Shown here one piece after another: positions 12,102 to 24,420 of a stretch of 64,000 nt of DNA. The DNA lies in the NCBI GenBank assembly GCA_038503035.1, contig JAVSML010024314.1:62001-126000 (forward strand), written 5' to 3'. The DNA comes from Crocodylus rhombifer. Taxonomy: Eukaryota; Chordata; Crocodylia; Crocodylidae. How positions within the stretch are numbered: the stretch's first letter is position 1; every line of letters begins with the position of its first letter. The notes under the pieces were generated by a model. That model made no database searches. It was given only the letters and a program-made list of their open reading frames with translations, and was not told the DNA's origin. The translations under genes and the position numbers were made by a program.

Positions 12102-12396
12102 CAGAGATGGGCAAAAGCTGCAGGAAAGTTCATCTAAGTGCAGTTATTTGTACTTGCATTTTCTCCATGCTGCCTGGCCCTATTTCCTCCAAGCCCTGCC
12201 AGCTCTCCACTGACTCAGGGGCTCCCCACAGCCCAGCTCTCTGTCACCTGCTGAGCTACAGCTCCCATCAAACTGCATGGCCAGGAGAGAGCCAGCAGTG
12301 CTTGGGGGAAATGGGGCCAGCAAGCATGAGCAAAATGCAATTAACCATGAGTAACGGTGCTTAAGTGAACTTTCCCACAGCTTTTGCTCAGCTCTG
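12102..12396. mobile_element. long-TIR MITE, ~85-bp arms
   Basis: Bases 12102-12187 and 12312-12396 are inverted copies over about 85 bp. The termini are CAGAGATGGGCAAAAGCTG and, in reverse complement, CAGAGCTGAGCAAAAGCTG. The arms share further blocks (GGAAAGTTCA, TTGCATTTT, CATGCTGCCTGGCC-like). The CAGAG-GGCAAA ends are hAT-like. No convincing 8-bp flanking duplication was seen. There is no coding capacity. Confidence 0.65.
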
Positions 12397-13780
12397 GGTG
12401 AAAGGTGCAGCCCTCCGCAGGGAAGGCTTGGAGGATGGAATCAAATCAACAGGGGGTTCTGCTGGCTGGGAGAAACTGAGGCATGGGGGACTGAGGATGA
12501 AGCTGACTGTGCTGGGTAGTGCAAGAGGGAGCCCAGCCCCCTATGCCAGGTAGCTCCACTGTGCCCTGCCCACTTGATTCTAGCCTCTTCCCTCTGACCC
12601 ATTCAATGCAAAGGTCTATGAGTGTGTGATGAGACAGTCTAAAGTTATGCTGCCACAGCTCATCCCCCTAAGCTGCAAGCATGAGCTCACTAGTAGTGCC
12701 CAGTGATGAAGTGGCATCCAATACTGTACCTGCAGTGCTGTGACTTTAGCTTCGTTGTCTTGTGTTGCATGCTGCTGGGCTGGCATAGTGCCCATGGCAG
12801 TATCATTGTCCTCAAGGTAGTGCCTTGCCAGGGCCAGAAGCTGATGCCACTGATGCACAGATTGCTTTAGGATTACAGCCATTTCAGTAAAGCTGCTGGT
12901 GATCTGATGCCAGCTGGGGCAGTCAGTCAAGGAGGGATTGTGAGCCACCTGGTGCTCTCCCTGGTCAAGGTATTTGAATTTGTTTCTGTGGATGATTAAT
13001 CAATCAATGCTTTCTTCAGTCCTCTCCCAACCCCCATCCCAGGATGGGAACAAGCTTACAGCCTATCTCGAAGTATTTGGTCAAAGGAGATCTGCTGGGG
13101 CTTAGGGAGAAATGTGGCCAGGAAGTGACCCTGGGCAAAAGGTGCAGTTCTCTTGGGGGATGGCTGTGTATATGGTCCCAGGTCTGGGGTCCCGGGATCA
13201 GTTCAGCAGCAGCTGTCACAGTGGACTTGGTTGGGGGCTCCCCGTAGGACAGCTATCTTCTTGCCCTCCCTGTGCCGTCACCTAGAGCAGGGGTGGAACC
13301 CAGATATTCTGGTTCTTAGCCTTCTCTGGTCACCAGCCCTTTAGCTCCAAGTCAGAGCTGTTCAGGTCAATGATTGTAGTAAGCATGTGACTGCTCAGAG
13401 AACTTTCTCAGTTCAGTACAGCAAAACATTCCCCCTGTTTTAGCATTTGCAAATTGTAATGTGTAACAACACCCTTACTCAATGGCACATCTAGAAAAGG
13501 TGCTTGTGGGTTAAAATTGTGGCCTCAGTGAAGCCAGCAAAAAACATCCATTGATTTGAATGGGGCCAAGATTTCAGCCCAGGTCTGACCTGGAATTATG
13601 CCTTTGCTGCAAGACCATCTTTCCATATGAAAGGCTCTGATCCTGTGAGGCCCTGAGCACTCTGAAATCCCTGTCTTCATCTTGCTTACTGTAATCCTGA
13701 CTTCTGTGGTCTCCTACATGTGCTCCAGGAGGTGGGGGCAGAGGGAGCACTCTAATTAAATCACCTAGAGCATCACGTCT
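12397..13780. other. noncoding sequence, moderately GC-rich
   Basis: Short open frames on both strands are compositional. No motif, exon or complete repeat was recognised. Confidence 0.35.
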
Positions 13781-13885
13781 GTCAGTGTCCCCAAGCTGAA
13801 AATGGTGGTGGGGGGTGCTTTAACTAAAGCTTATCCAACAAGCTTTAATTAAAGCGCCCCTGCCACCATTTTGTAAAGTGCCTCC
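13781..13885. mobile_element. palindromic MITE, copy 1
   Basis: Inverted arms 13799-13832 and 13840-13872 form a hairpin of about 33 bp with a 7-nt loop (AAAATGGTGGTG against its complement, and CTTTAACTAAAGCTT against AAGCTTTAATTAAAG). It is preceded by CAGTGTCCCCAAGCTG. A related sequence with CAGTGTCCCTGTGCTTC and TCTAAAGCT occurs at 42654-42775, so this is a dispersed family. Confidence 0.6.
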
Positions 13886-16800
13886 CCAGTGTGGTAATTG
13901 CCACACTCTCTAGCAGTAATTGGAGCATATCAGAGCAGCCTCAATGCATGCGTATAGGTTCCCCTTAAGTCCTAGATATCCACATATCAGGTTCTGAAAG
14001 GTCATCTGATAAATTGCACCTAGGCATTGAGGTGCCTATTATTATCATTCATCCCAGCCTGGAAATCTTTCAGCTACCATTTCCAATGCTAATCTGTCCT
14101 TCCTTGAATCGAGGAGAGTGGAAAAGTGAAGGTGGCTGGTATAGCACATGAGGGTGGAGGCCTTGAATGAAGCATTCATAAAAATGGTCCCACAGGAACC
14201 TTCTGTCTTCTGTCCAGATTTGGATTTGTTTTACTGGCACAGAACTGCAAGAAACTTGTCATATTATTGCATCTGGACTACAAGAGACATTTTAGTATTT
14301 GCAGATTTCCTTTGGATATTATTCTGCAGTGTGATCCATCCAGAGAACACTAATTTCCTCATTTGTTCAATTATGAAAGAGTTCATGGGGTATTTATTTT
14401 AGTGCACAGCTTACATGTTTCTCTCCATCTTTATTCCTAAAGATGTTTATTTGGAACATTTCTTTGCATTTAAATAATATGCATGATATCATTTTGGGAA
14501 ATTACTTTCTCTGACTTCAGGTGGTTATAATGCCAGAACAGATGGATTTTGCAGAGATCTTAGCTTTTTAAGTGAAGGTTTTCACAACATTTTGCAATGA
14601 TCTTGGGAAGGCAGGGATTGCTGAAGCTGTAAGAAACATTTACTTTAGTTATCTATCCACAAATAGATACTTACTGCTGTATCTCTCTTTTTGTATGAAT
14701 GCACTCTTACTCGTGTGTGTGTGTGTAGATGCACTTAAGTATTACAGACACAGATATATATAATGTGTACAATTCCTGTGCATCTCCACACACTCATATA
14801 CTCTATTTACATGTATCATATATTTGTATTTGTTTATATGGACAGATATCTTGCATTGACCTATGGCTGATAGTTAATTCGTCTTTACCTTTTGTCTTTC
14901 TAATATCTACCTATTTACATTCTCACTGACATCCAGCCACATTTAGTTTCCTTCATTCCTTGGAGTCTCAGACCAGCAGAGACTCCCTATGCCTGAAACC
15001 TTGCTAAGAACTTTTTTTCAGCCACTCAGTTGGTCTAGTAAAAGATATCACAAATACTCAGAGCTGACCCGAGCAGGGTGCAGGGCCCTGGGCAAGTCAG
15101 CCCATGTGGGGTCCTGCCCCAGCTCCGATCCCACAGCCCCAGACCTGAAGAAGCTGCTGCTGCTATGGGTGGGGGTGGAACTGCCACTTCACCCAGCTCT
15201 GTACCACCGCTGCTCCACCCAGTGCTACAGGGCCTCCCAAAGCGCAGGGCCCGGGGCGGTTGCGCCAATTTGCCACCCCCCACCCTCCCCCCGGATGGCC
15301 CTGCATCTACTCAAAGAACCTTGCCTGCCTATGTCCTTAGACTAACATGGCTACAACCAAAAACCCAGCTTTAATTCATCATAGATACTTGTCTCTTCTG
15401 TTCTGTCCGTTTCTTCAGAGACTAATATTTCCAAGTGTTGAGAACCCACTTTTTAGTGAAGTCATTGGACATAAAAAGTGCCCTTTAGTAAAGGAGGGTT
15501 TAATGTGTCTCAGGATTAGGGCCTATAAGCTCTACAGCCTCTGTAGGACTTGGTCAATTCCTCCTATAATTTTCCATGTAACTCTTCACATGGTTTTAGG
15601 ATTTGCCTAAAAGGAAACTTATAATGGGCTAAAACAGTCCTATTTTTAAAGAACATGTGTAGCAAGATAGCTTTTCCTGTTTAGAGTGATTTAAGTGAGA
15701 GAAATGAGCTCTCCACGCCTAAAACTCATGTTCCCCAACTCCTGAATCACAGCGAGGGAAAGTTAGGTTCAGTCCAGAACTGAATGTCTTGAGTCCATTT
15801 CCTGCTGAGATGCATTTCTTGATTTGGTTAGAGAAGAATAGAGAATGGCATATGTAGCTGCATTTCAATATTTATTTGTATTTTACTGATTTTGTTTTCA
15901 GTAGCAGTTATCTTTAATTGATCTTTTGCTGATATTTTTTCATAGGCATTGTAGTAGACAATCCTGAGATGGGTTCTGAAGGAAGAGAGAGCAGTGTCTT
16001 TATGAAGTAGTTCAGGGATACAGAATGCAAGAGAATGTGCAGGAGAAGTAGTGGGAAAGTCCAGAAGGAGTTGCCATTTCTCAGTCTGTTCACATATTCA
16101 CACCATGGTCTGTGCAAATGAAGTCAAGAATCATGTTCTTTATAACTGGCATCTGGACATAATGTGAAATTGAGTGTCTCAAGGCATCAATAGGCTAAGC
16201 TGCCACGTGGACACCTCCAGCACAAAATCATGATAGCGGATGATTTTTCACCTGCTTGGTTAGTAATCCCATACAACTTAATGTTGAACTTAACTTCCCA
16301 GACTATGAGCCTCATTTGATGTTGGCCTTTCATCTGCACAGACGTTTATACCTGTGCAAAGATGGGAGTACTCTGGTACTGTTATGATCTGATGCTCTTT
16401 CATACCATCACAGACTAAATATAAAACACTTCACAACAGAGAATCAGTCAGGCCTTACTTTTTAGTATTTTTTTTGGTAAAAATTAAAATAACCCCAAAA
16501 ACAAAGCTTTAGAAATGTCTACTTTCTAGACATCAGTAGTTCTTTTCATCCATTTTTTTTTCTTTGCTTTGTGTGTTTTCACATTGAAGAGCAGTAGAGT
16601 TTCCCAACAGACATTTGGGACCACGTAGAAATCCATTTGTCATAGTGCTATAGTAGTTGCTACACAGATGCAGCTTGTAAATCCTTTCTGGGAAACAAGT
16701 GACAGAGACATTCAGCTAACCCAAACAACACATTTCACACTTAAGTGCTGTACTGTCTAGGTGAATTCTAGCCTCAACAGCCAAGTCTTCTCTCACTCAC

Positions 16801-19742
16801 ACATCTTGGAAGAGTCAGGCCTAGAAGATGCTGGGAAGTTTTCCCTTTCAAGATCAATACGTGTATCTGTTAACTGTATTGAGCAGAGACTGGAATCTTT
16901 TGCCTTCTGATTTAACTAGGAAGTGATCTCCATTAGTGCTGGGTTGAAAAGTAGACAGCTTTGAGTCTTAAACTTATCTATACTAAGGAGTTGCATATGT
17001 TTATCTAAAAATGATATTAAATGGAACTAGTTAAACCAGTGCAACTGGTATGATAGATATACTGAAGTCTGCTTATACCTTATTTCTACTGTTTTGGTTT
17101 ATTTTAATAATCAATTAAAATGAATTTCTTTTAGCAGCCTGATTTATGAGAGGTAAACTTTCAAAATCAATTTAGTTTAACCAGTATACATTTCTAGCTT
17201 AGTCAATCCTTATACAACTCTTGTGAATTGATTTTACAGGGAGCTGTTTATTGAATGTTTAAAGACCCAGTCATGCCACCCAAATCAATAGAAAATCTAT
17301 TGACTTGAATGGCTGTTACAGTACTAGACACCCAGAGCCATATATAATGAAATATCTACTAAGTGATTCAGTCAGCTTGCAGATGCAGGATTTGTGTTTG
17401 GTCTACTTTCATCACTGGTCTGTTTTGCAAGAGAAAGAGTATCAATTTAAGTGTATTTTAAAAAAGAAACAAGGTTCATAGTTATCCAATATGCACTGAA
17501 ACATTTCTATTAACTTAAAAAGTGAGAATAGATTTTAAATGGAAACGGCTCCCTTTAATGTTGTGATTTAGTGGAGTTGCTTGAGAACCAGAATGTGAGC
17601 ATTAATGAATAATTATAAAGCAGCAGCATCTTGAGACCTCAAAGATGATATTGTTAGTTGCAGTAGCTGCATGGAAATAATTAAACTAATCAGTTCAGTT
17701 TCATTCTGTAAGCCGAGAGTATTAGAAAGCAAACATAAATGTTGAATGAGAATTAGACTGAAAAAATTGAACAGTTTTAATAAGTTACACCATTTATTTT
17801 TCCCATCTCAATAGTATCTCTTTAAACTAATCTGTCTTCGATCTCTGTTATTAAAATTTGGAATTGTTTGGTTTAAATGCTTTTGGCAATGGCCACAAAC
17901 ATGGGGCAAATCCCAAAACAAACTTTTGAAAACTATTTATATGAGATCCAATAGCCAGTCAGAGTAATAAAAAATGGTTTACAAAAAGCCCAAATAAAAT
18001 CCAATGCTGTTCTGAGTATCATGGCTCGTAGCTAGTGAATAGGTAAACATTCTCACCACATAAAGAAAATGATTCAAGTGACTGCTAAAATAGGAAGGCA
18101 AGTATGCAAATATACTGAACAGGGTAAATTGCTTGTGTTCTCATGTAACTCAGTCTTAGAATATATTTGAGTTGGGATTTAAAAATTAACTTTGAACCCT
18201 TTAATCATTTGAAATTTGATCAAAATTAAGAGTAAACTATATGTTTCAAGAGGAAAAATGTTCCCTTTAATTGAATTGTTGTCTAAGAGAGCTCCATATT
18301 ATGATTAGATTCTTTTGCAGTTTACTTCAATGGGAAAATTTTTCAGTGAAATCAATAGCAGCAGGATCAGAACCTATGTTTCCATTATTCATTTCAAGAT
18401 AGTTTACAACTTGGGCATATTAACTTCTTACAGGATGAATGCCTCTTCAAATTAAGGGGCAGATATTCTTTGTTCTGCATTGTATTCAGAGGCATGCCCC
18501 AGTATGCAGTTTTCAAGCTATGCAAAAGGAGAGCTGTACTCTGTTGAAAAGAGAATCTGAAATGTTTGTGCCCTTGGAAATAGTCTAGCGTTATTGTCTA
18601 ATAGACTATGCTACTTAGAAATTCCCACTGGAAACTATTTCTCTCATGCCCTGTAAAATAAAGATCTGTGTCAGGACATTTTAATGTCATGGCATTACCT
18701 AGGAAGTGCCACCAGGGCCAAATTCTCCATTCTTCAGTATATGAAAAAGGTATACAATACCATAGTTAAGTATCTGTCATTGTTTTAAGTCTGAAATCTT
18801 TATAAGGGACTTTGAAAGAAACAGTCTGAATGGTGAAGCTAAGGGAGTTGTTTTATAAATTGATTTGATTCTAATTTGACCCTCTTTCAAAGAAGTAGAA
18901 TTTTGGCAAGGGCTAATTTTGGCCAGTTATGTTTCAAGATCCCTGTTTTCAGACCTTCTTTCGTAAACTATTTTGTTACAGTTATTTTTCTAAAGCAGTA
19001 CCCTTTCTTAAAACAATGGAAAAAGTAAATAAAAATTGCTTCTGACATTGAGTAAAAAATCAGCACCAAGGGATGGAATTGTTTTTCCTTTAGTGAGTTG
19101 TCTTATGTCTGTAAAAGCTGACCTGTGATAAAGCAGGCTCTGTGTCTACAATAGCTGCTATAGATGTTTCACGATCTCGGGGAAAGCCAGGAATTCTTAA
19201 CTATATAACAAACCAGCTGTTTTCCTAGACTAACAACTGATATGAGAAAACATAAGGATATTTTGTGGCATATTGCGATAATTAGAAACATTTGTCCTGA
19301 ACGTAAATTAACAATATTAGGAAGTGGAGGGAGAGGGAAACGCAGATACTCTCTAGTGGTGCAGAAACTGTTTCTCAGCAATCAAAATAAATGGTTAGCG
19401 AAGTTGTTGTTCTTCTCTAATCTGCTAAAACTGACTTGCACATTTTTTTTATTTAATAATTCTATAGGTTTTATATAATATAGGAAATGACCATTATCAT
19501 TAATTTTGTATTTATGTCTATTATGCTATGTATAACACGTTTTAAATTAGTACAGTTAATGATTTGTGCAGATGGAACTTCAGACAGACATACATAGCTT
19601 TTCTTTTTAGTATGTTTTAGCTGGTCTATTTAAATGCTGGGCAAACAGGGATATTTGCATTTTAATAAATCAGTTGGCTAAGTACAGTGATATACCCAAC
19701 AGTAATAATGGCCTGGTTTTGCCAGTGATCTCATGGGGTGCT
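13886..19742. other. long AT-rich noncoding region
   Basis: About 5.9 kb with no supported gene. A (GT)n stretch lies near 14716-14728. The one clear compositional break is the GC-rich insert at 15060-15310. CLC membrane-domain signatures (GSGIPE-, GREGP- and GxFxP-type) were looked for here and not found. Confidence 0.5.
15060..15310. repeat. GC-rich insert in AT-rich DNA
   Basis: A sharply bounded GC-rich segment. The text AGGGCCCTGGGCAAGTC near its start and CAGGGCCCGGGGCGGTTGC near its end repeat one AGGGCCC theme. It is followed by TTAGACTAACATGGCTACAA, a phrase I associate with dispersed reptile repeats. Open frames on both strands are compositional. Probably a transposon fragment; family not assigned. 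Confidence 0.35.
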
Positions 19743-19833
19743 TGTATACGTGACAGGGGTTTAGTCCTTCAGGGTTTCATTCTATGCCCCCTAAATTGAA
19801 ACAGTTGGTTTCATTTTTCTGTCACTGTGTACA
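19743..19833 (+). mobile_element. small hairpin MITE, copy B
   Basis: This 91-bp element is bounded by TGTATACGTGACAG and CTGTCACTGTGTACA, inverted repeats of 14-15 bp with one indel. The interior shares ATTCTATGCCCCCTAAATTG with copy A (4377-4505, opposite orientation). The similarity between copies also runs a few bases to the left (CATGGGGTGCT), so the true left boundary may be slightly further out. Confidence 0.55.
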
Positions 19834-20890
19834 TGTCATCACTCTTAAATCTTATGAAATGCTCAGTGCGTAATTCACAGTAAATTAATGCAGGGGGCGC
19901 TGCATAACAATCCACCCCGCTGATGTCTTTGCATTAAATTATAGCAGGGGGCACCTATAGCTCACAGCATGCTGACATACAGATGCCTGAACGTGGTGCA
20001 ATTTCATTACTTTAAATAATTGAATTAAGTGTTGTTTAATTAAATTAATTACATTATTTTTCACACATTTTAACAGAATTTAAAATTCTGTTAAATTTTT
20101 TCACCAATCTATTTTAAAAAATATTATTTTATTTTATTTTATTTTTATTCTTTTCATTCGTACATTTATTTTTATTCTTACCTTATTTTTAAATTTTCCT
20201 ATTTCTGTGTCATCAAGTAAACTTTTTGTGTGTAAACTCACTTTTTAAAATTGTACTCAAACAACCACCCCTACAAACAGGGTGCTGAAGTTTTCCTGTC
20301 ACTTATAATATGCACAAATCCGTACCCCATGAATTTCTTATATATATACATTCCCAGGCATATTGGAGTGTTGTGGTGTGCTAATTGGAACGCTGATAAT
20401 TCACCCCTGCATTATCTCACTGGGCAGTCCTGGAAGACACTTGAAGCCCCCGCTTCTGCACCCACATTCTTGCACTCACATACCTGCAGTGTTGGGGGTC
20501 ATTGATTTACTTATTCAGTCTCAGGAGTGCCCTGAGGGGTGGCTCTTCCCCCCACCCAGCATTTTCCTGCTCTGCTCTGGCCCAAGCAGTTCATGTGTAA
20601 GCTGCAATGAAGTGTGAACCTGGTGGGGGGCACCTGCAAACCGTGCCTTAGCAGAGTGGCCATTTCTAAACTTGGAAACCTTTCCAGCTGGTCTTATAGC
20701 AGAGGCAATGCTGTTTTGTGGATATTGGGTATTGAGTTAATGTGACCAGTGCTGGTAATGCATTTTAATATCCTTGCAACATTTCACCCCGTGTACACAC
20801 AAAGCCAAGAAAAACCTTTAGACTTCAGTCCTCTCTGGCTCCTCCCCCTCTCCCGCACTAAAAACAATGCACCTAAGAGATGGACAGAAG
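19834..20890. other. AT-rich noncoding sequence with a perfect palindrome
   Basis: The region holds a (TTTTA)n tract near 20127-20150 and a perfect 13-bp-arm palindrome at 20069-20095 (TTTAACAGAATTT and its complement around one base). No gene was recognised. Confidence 0.5.
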
Positions 20891-21088
20891 TGCTGCAACA
20901 GCATTTTTATTTTATTTAATAGAAACACTTGACGGTAATTGCTGAACATTTTAGCATTCAGTACTGATCGATAGGTGGCCTACAGAGCACCCTCACCATG
21001 TGCAGCAGCCCAAATTTATGTGACAAAGCAATTCTGCACAATGGCTCCCCGACCAGCATTTGCATGCTGATCATAGGTGGCACCATGC

Positions 21089-21385
21089 TCAGCCTTCCCA
21101 TGTCTGTGTAGCCACTGCCTCCTGCACTTCCTTAGACCAGGAGTCGTTGCAAACCTCTCCACTCTTCTCACAAATATTGTGGAGCATGCAGGCTGCCACA
21201 ATGAATGCTGTAATGTTTTCTGACTCCACCTTGAGCTTGTAGTTCAGTGACTTCCACCATGCATTCAGACCACCGAAGGCACGTTCAACAGTTATCTGGC
21301 ATTTGCTGAGGTAGTAGTTGAATGCTATCTTTCGCTGGTCAGTAATACGTCCTCCATATAGCCAGGGGCAGAAAGCGTCTTGCAA
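21089..21385 (-). pseudogene. Harbinger (HARBI1-like) transposase, C-terminal remnant
   Basis: The 98-codon frame contains the end of the DDE nuclease domain: PWLYGGR, an FNYYLSK segment, the VERAFG motif that carries the third catalytic acidic residue in this family, and the AACMLHNIC motif near the C-terminus. Family members are usually 300-400 residues, so only about the last quarter to third remains. Upstream on the minus strand (21386-21480) stops appear immediately and only weak resemblance continues. In an intact element this protein would cut and join the transposon ends in the nucleus. Here it is inactive. Confidence 0.65.
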
Positions 21386-21499
21386 TTCTGGTCAGAGCAT
21401 AGCAACCCTTCTCTTGGTGACTCATTTTGGCCCTGAAAAATAGAATCAGTGGAGGCGCTGAAGAACAAGTCATGAACCCTAGGTTTGGAGCAGCAACCA

Positions 21500-22196
21500 G
21501 ATGCATCTCAAAGCCATGGCTCCAGCCAGGCCCAGGAAGAACTGGCAGATATCTGGGGGGACTGGAAGGTTCTGATGCAGCTGGAAAGTCAATGAAATAA
21601 GCCAGTCTGTGTGTCTGTTGCTGAGGAAATGAAGGATTTCAGCCACAACTGGGACTGGGCACAGTGCTGCAGCAAGATGAAGGCCCTGAAATGTGCTTTC
21701 CATTGGGCCAAGGACCAGAATTTTTGTTTGTGGGCAGGATGCACAGTAGCCCCATTCAATGAGCAGCTGTCCTGCATTCTCACAAAGGATGCAGGTGATG
21801 CTTGCTCCCGATCCTTCGGCATGATGGGATTACAGGATGCCACAATGTCACCTAGTCTGCAAGAGTCCAGAGACTGTCCTGTCACTGCAGCAGGCAGTAT
21901 GGTATGCACTGTGCAGCCTTCAGGCAACAATGTCAGAGAGGTGGGGGCAAGTGCACGCAGCAGCTGCAGGACAGGAGAACCAAGACAAAGTTGTTTTGAC
22001 CATGACCCCACTCTCCCTGATACTTTTCCTGCATAACCCAGAGGAGGAGGATGCATCAGATTCCATGCTAGTACTGTCCCCACATTTGTGCAATGTGTCA
22101 GAAATTCCTGAGACCCAAAGATCAGTGTTGGTGCTGGGGACACCTGAGGATCCACGCCTGGGGACTTGTAAGTTACGGGAAAGGGGCATTGGGTGA
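21500..22196 (+). pseudogene. Harbinger Myb/SANT-like accessory protein, N-terminal part
   Basis: The frame containing 21539 reads ELADIWGDW, then an in-frame TGA at 21593-21595, then VAEEMKDF, WAQCCSKMKALKCAFHWAKD and PFNEQLSCIL. This is the order of a trihelix/Myb-SANT DNA-binding domain, with conserved tryptophans and the K-KALK-F helix. The stop sits where an arginine codon would fit, as expected from CpG decay (inference). The first frame stays open to 22036. A second frame (to 22196), with an acidic serine-rich stretch (EEEDASDSM), continues the resemblance, which implies a frameshift near 22030. In Harbinger elements this partner binds DNA and helps bring transposase to the nucleus. 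Confidence 0.55.
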
Positions 22197-22785
22197 CTAG
22201 GGGCATTGCTTTGGGTGACTAGGAGTTATGGAGATCTAGCCCGACTTCTTTGCCAGGCCAAGCATGGCAAGGTGGGAGGTGGGGTGTTAATTTTGTAAGC
22301 AGCAGATACATTCACTGTTCTCAGTTCTGCAATGTTTTGCTTATATGGGGGTGGATGTGCTGAGCCCTCTCTTAAGGTTGCTTGGGTGTGTGGGGGGGAA
22401 TGCATTAATTCATTTAGTGGCAGAAATTTGTGCTGCTGAGTGATGTACAACGAACTCCTTAGTGGACTGAGGAGACATCTGGGTTCCAGCATAATCATTC
22501 TTTGCAGGTGGCTGTGTTAATTTGCCAAGTAACATGGATGCTGCTTGGTGATCGCCAGTAGTCTGTCTGCTACAGGATGTGGGGATGAGATCTTTGATCA
22601 CTCCCTCCCCCCCCACATTCCTGTTGCCAGCTACCACATCTGCTGGAATTTTGGGATGTGCACCCAACGCACGGACATCAGCATGGACAAGAGCTGAGTG
22701 AATGTGTGAACACTGCCACAGGCAATGATGTTTAAAACGAGCATGATGGAAGCTTTGGTGGCAGCTTCTGAATCATGAGTAAGGG

Positions 22786-23239
22786 GGGATGAACTCTGGG
22801 AGGTGTATAGAAAGGTTGAAGAGCGAGAGGCAGCAGCTCAACAGTACATCACGGCCAGCACAAGGGAATTCCTTGACCTGGCCAATAAGTGTTGTCAGAA
22901 TATTGCCTGGAGCCGGTGAATAGAAGGCAAGTATAGACAGGAGCTCCTAGACGCTTGACTTCAGCCCCTGTTTGTGAGCTACCTCTTCCCCCACAACCCC
23001 AGACTAGTCATGTGACATCCACTGTGCATGCCCCTATCCATAAGCTGACCCTCACAGAAAACCCTATCTGTGATCAGCTCCCAATAGCGACAACCTCAGC
23101 ATCAGCCACTGTGCCTTCAAGTGAGGGACGCTCCTACTATATCAGGACAAAGAGAGTGCCGCAACACTTTAGGGACGAAGTGGAGGGTGAGACAAGGGGG
23201 CCTGGGGGGAGGGGAGGAGGGGGGAAGAAGAGCTGTTGA
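22786..23239 (+). pseudogene. Harbinger accessory protein, C-terminal part
   Basis: A plus frame reads ELWEVYRKVEEREAAAQQY and FLDLANKCCQNIAW, ends at a TGA (22917-22919), and resumes past it as YRQELLDA. A shifted frame from 22955 continues as a proline-rich stretch and then YYIRTKRVPQHFRDEV with a basic glycine-rich tail. An amphipathic helical segment followed by a proline-rich region and a basic C-terminus is typical of these accessory proteins. An intron-like gap separates it from the DNA-binding part. At least two disruptions make it nonfunctional. AATAAA follows at 23351. Confidence 0.45.
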
Positions 23240-23519
23240 CAGGTGATGGGTTTTTAGTTGTTAGTGCTATGCTGATGCATCTGAAGCAAATTGGGGAATG
23301 GGCATTGTGTTCCCATAGTATTTCTGTTTTGCTTCAGTTAATGACAGTAAAATAAATGCTTTGGTTAAATTAAATTGAATTTTTGTCTATGTCTGTCTGA
23401 TGACATGGGAAGGGTTGTAGAGTGTGGGCGTGGGTTCTGGAGGCGGGGAGGTAAACCAAACCGATGAAAAACAGGCTTTTTTCAGACGCATTGTACTAAT
23501 GAAATAGTACATGCCCACT

Positions 23520-24420
23520 AGGGCTGTGTGAAATTTTGGCAGCTGTTTCATTTGGGGGGTGTTTCTGCCTGTTTCAGTGCCCGAAACACTGAATCCAAAA
23601 TGAAATGGAAGGCTCCAAAACATCTCCAAAACTAAAGGAAACCATCCAAAACATTTTGGAAATCTTTTGGCTGTTTCAGAATGTTTCTGAGGTGCCCCCA
23701 GGAAGAGTTGGGCACAGCCCCGCAGTCATTTTAAAGTGCTGGGAGGCTGGGGCTGGGAGGGGGATGGGGCAGCCATGGGGCTTCTCTTGCAGCTCCCCAC
23801 TCCAGGGCAGAAGCAGGCACAGCCAGAGGAGCCACAGGAGAAGCCCCCATGGCTGCCCTGCCTGGCCCCATCCTCTGCCCAGCCCCAGCCTCCTGACACT
23901 TAAGAAAAAAGAAAAAAAAAAAAAAGGCCTGCATTGACTGGCTGCAGCAGTGGGGATCAGATCCTCTGAGAGCTAGTGGCAGAGCCCCCCTGTGAGGCAG
24001 TGGTGGGCAGCGGGTATTGCCCCCCTGCTTGGCACCTGCGTAGCAGCTGTTGGATCGCGCAAGTGCTGTGTGGCTCGGCAGGTTACTGCATGCTGTCTCG
24101 GAGCTGGGCCCACTGCAGCTCTGGTGCTGGGCACTGGCTGACAGGTAGAGCTGCCTTAGCTTTCAAATGGCGTGCAGCGCCCTGCTGAGCTGCGCTGCAC
24201 CCATGCAATGCGACAGCTGCTGTGAGGGTGTCGAGTGGGTGGTGAGATACCCACTGCTCTGCCCTACACATGGGGGCTCTGCTATGAGCCCCCAGAGGCC
24301 CTCATCCCCAGCTGGTAAGTGCAGGGCTTTTTTTTAAGTGCTGGGAGGCTGGGGCTGGGGCTGGCCAGGGCAGGAATGGAGGATGCTTCTGCCAAGGCTG
24401 GGTGGTGGTGGGCTGTTCCA
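23520..24420. repeat. GC-rich foldback repeats with A-rich joints
   Basis: 23736-23800 (AGTGCTGGGAGGCTGGGGCT...) is inverted at 23838-23903, giving arms of about 65 bp around a 37-bp centre, with a poly-A run at 23905-23925. The same opening phrase, preceded by T-runs, recurs at 24330-24360, and in diverged form at 37785-37815. Upstream (23525-23690) is a block rich in GTTTC/GAAAC motifs. This is a dispersed nonautonomous repeat; no coding potential. Confidence 0.45.

Larger units (their letters stand above)
20891..23370. mobile_element. decayed PIF/Harbinger DNA transposon
   Basis: Two divergent reading-frame relics identify the superfamily: a Harbinger transposase tail on minus (21089-21385) and a Myb/SANT-type accessory gene on plus (about 21500-23239). 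Each side ends in polyadenylation signals: TTTATT near 20905-20915 (minus-sense AATAAA) and AATAAA at 23351-23356 on plus. The transposase is missing most of its N-terminal two thirds, so the element cannot be autonomous. Terminal inverted repeats and the usual 3-bp target duplication could not be located, so the boundaries are approximate. Confidence 0.6.

Noticed and set aside
21589..22206. 205-codon minus-strand frame
   Set aside because: It is the antisense of the Myb/SANT-type accessory gene on plus, whose plus frame has clear domain motifs.
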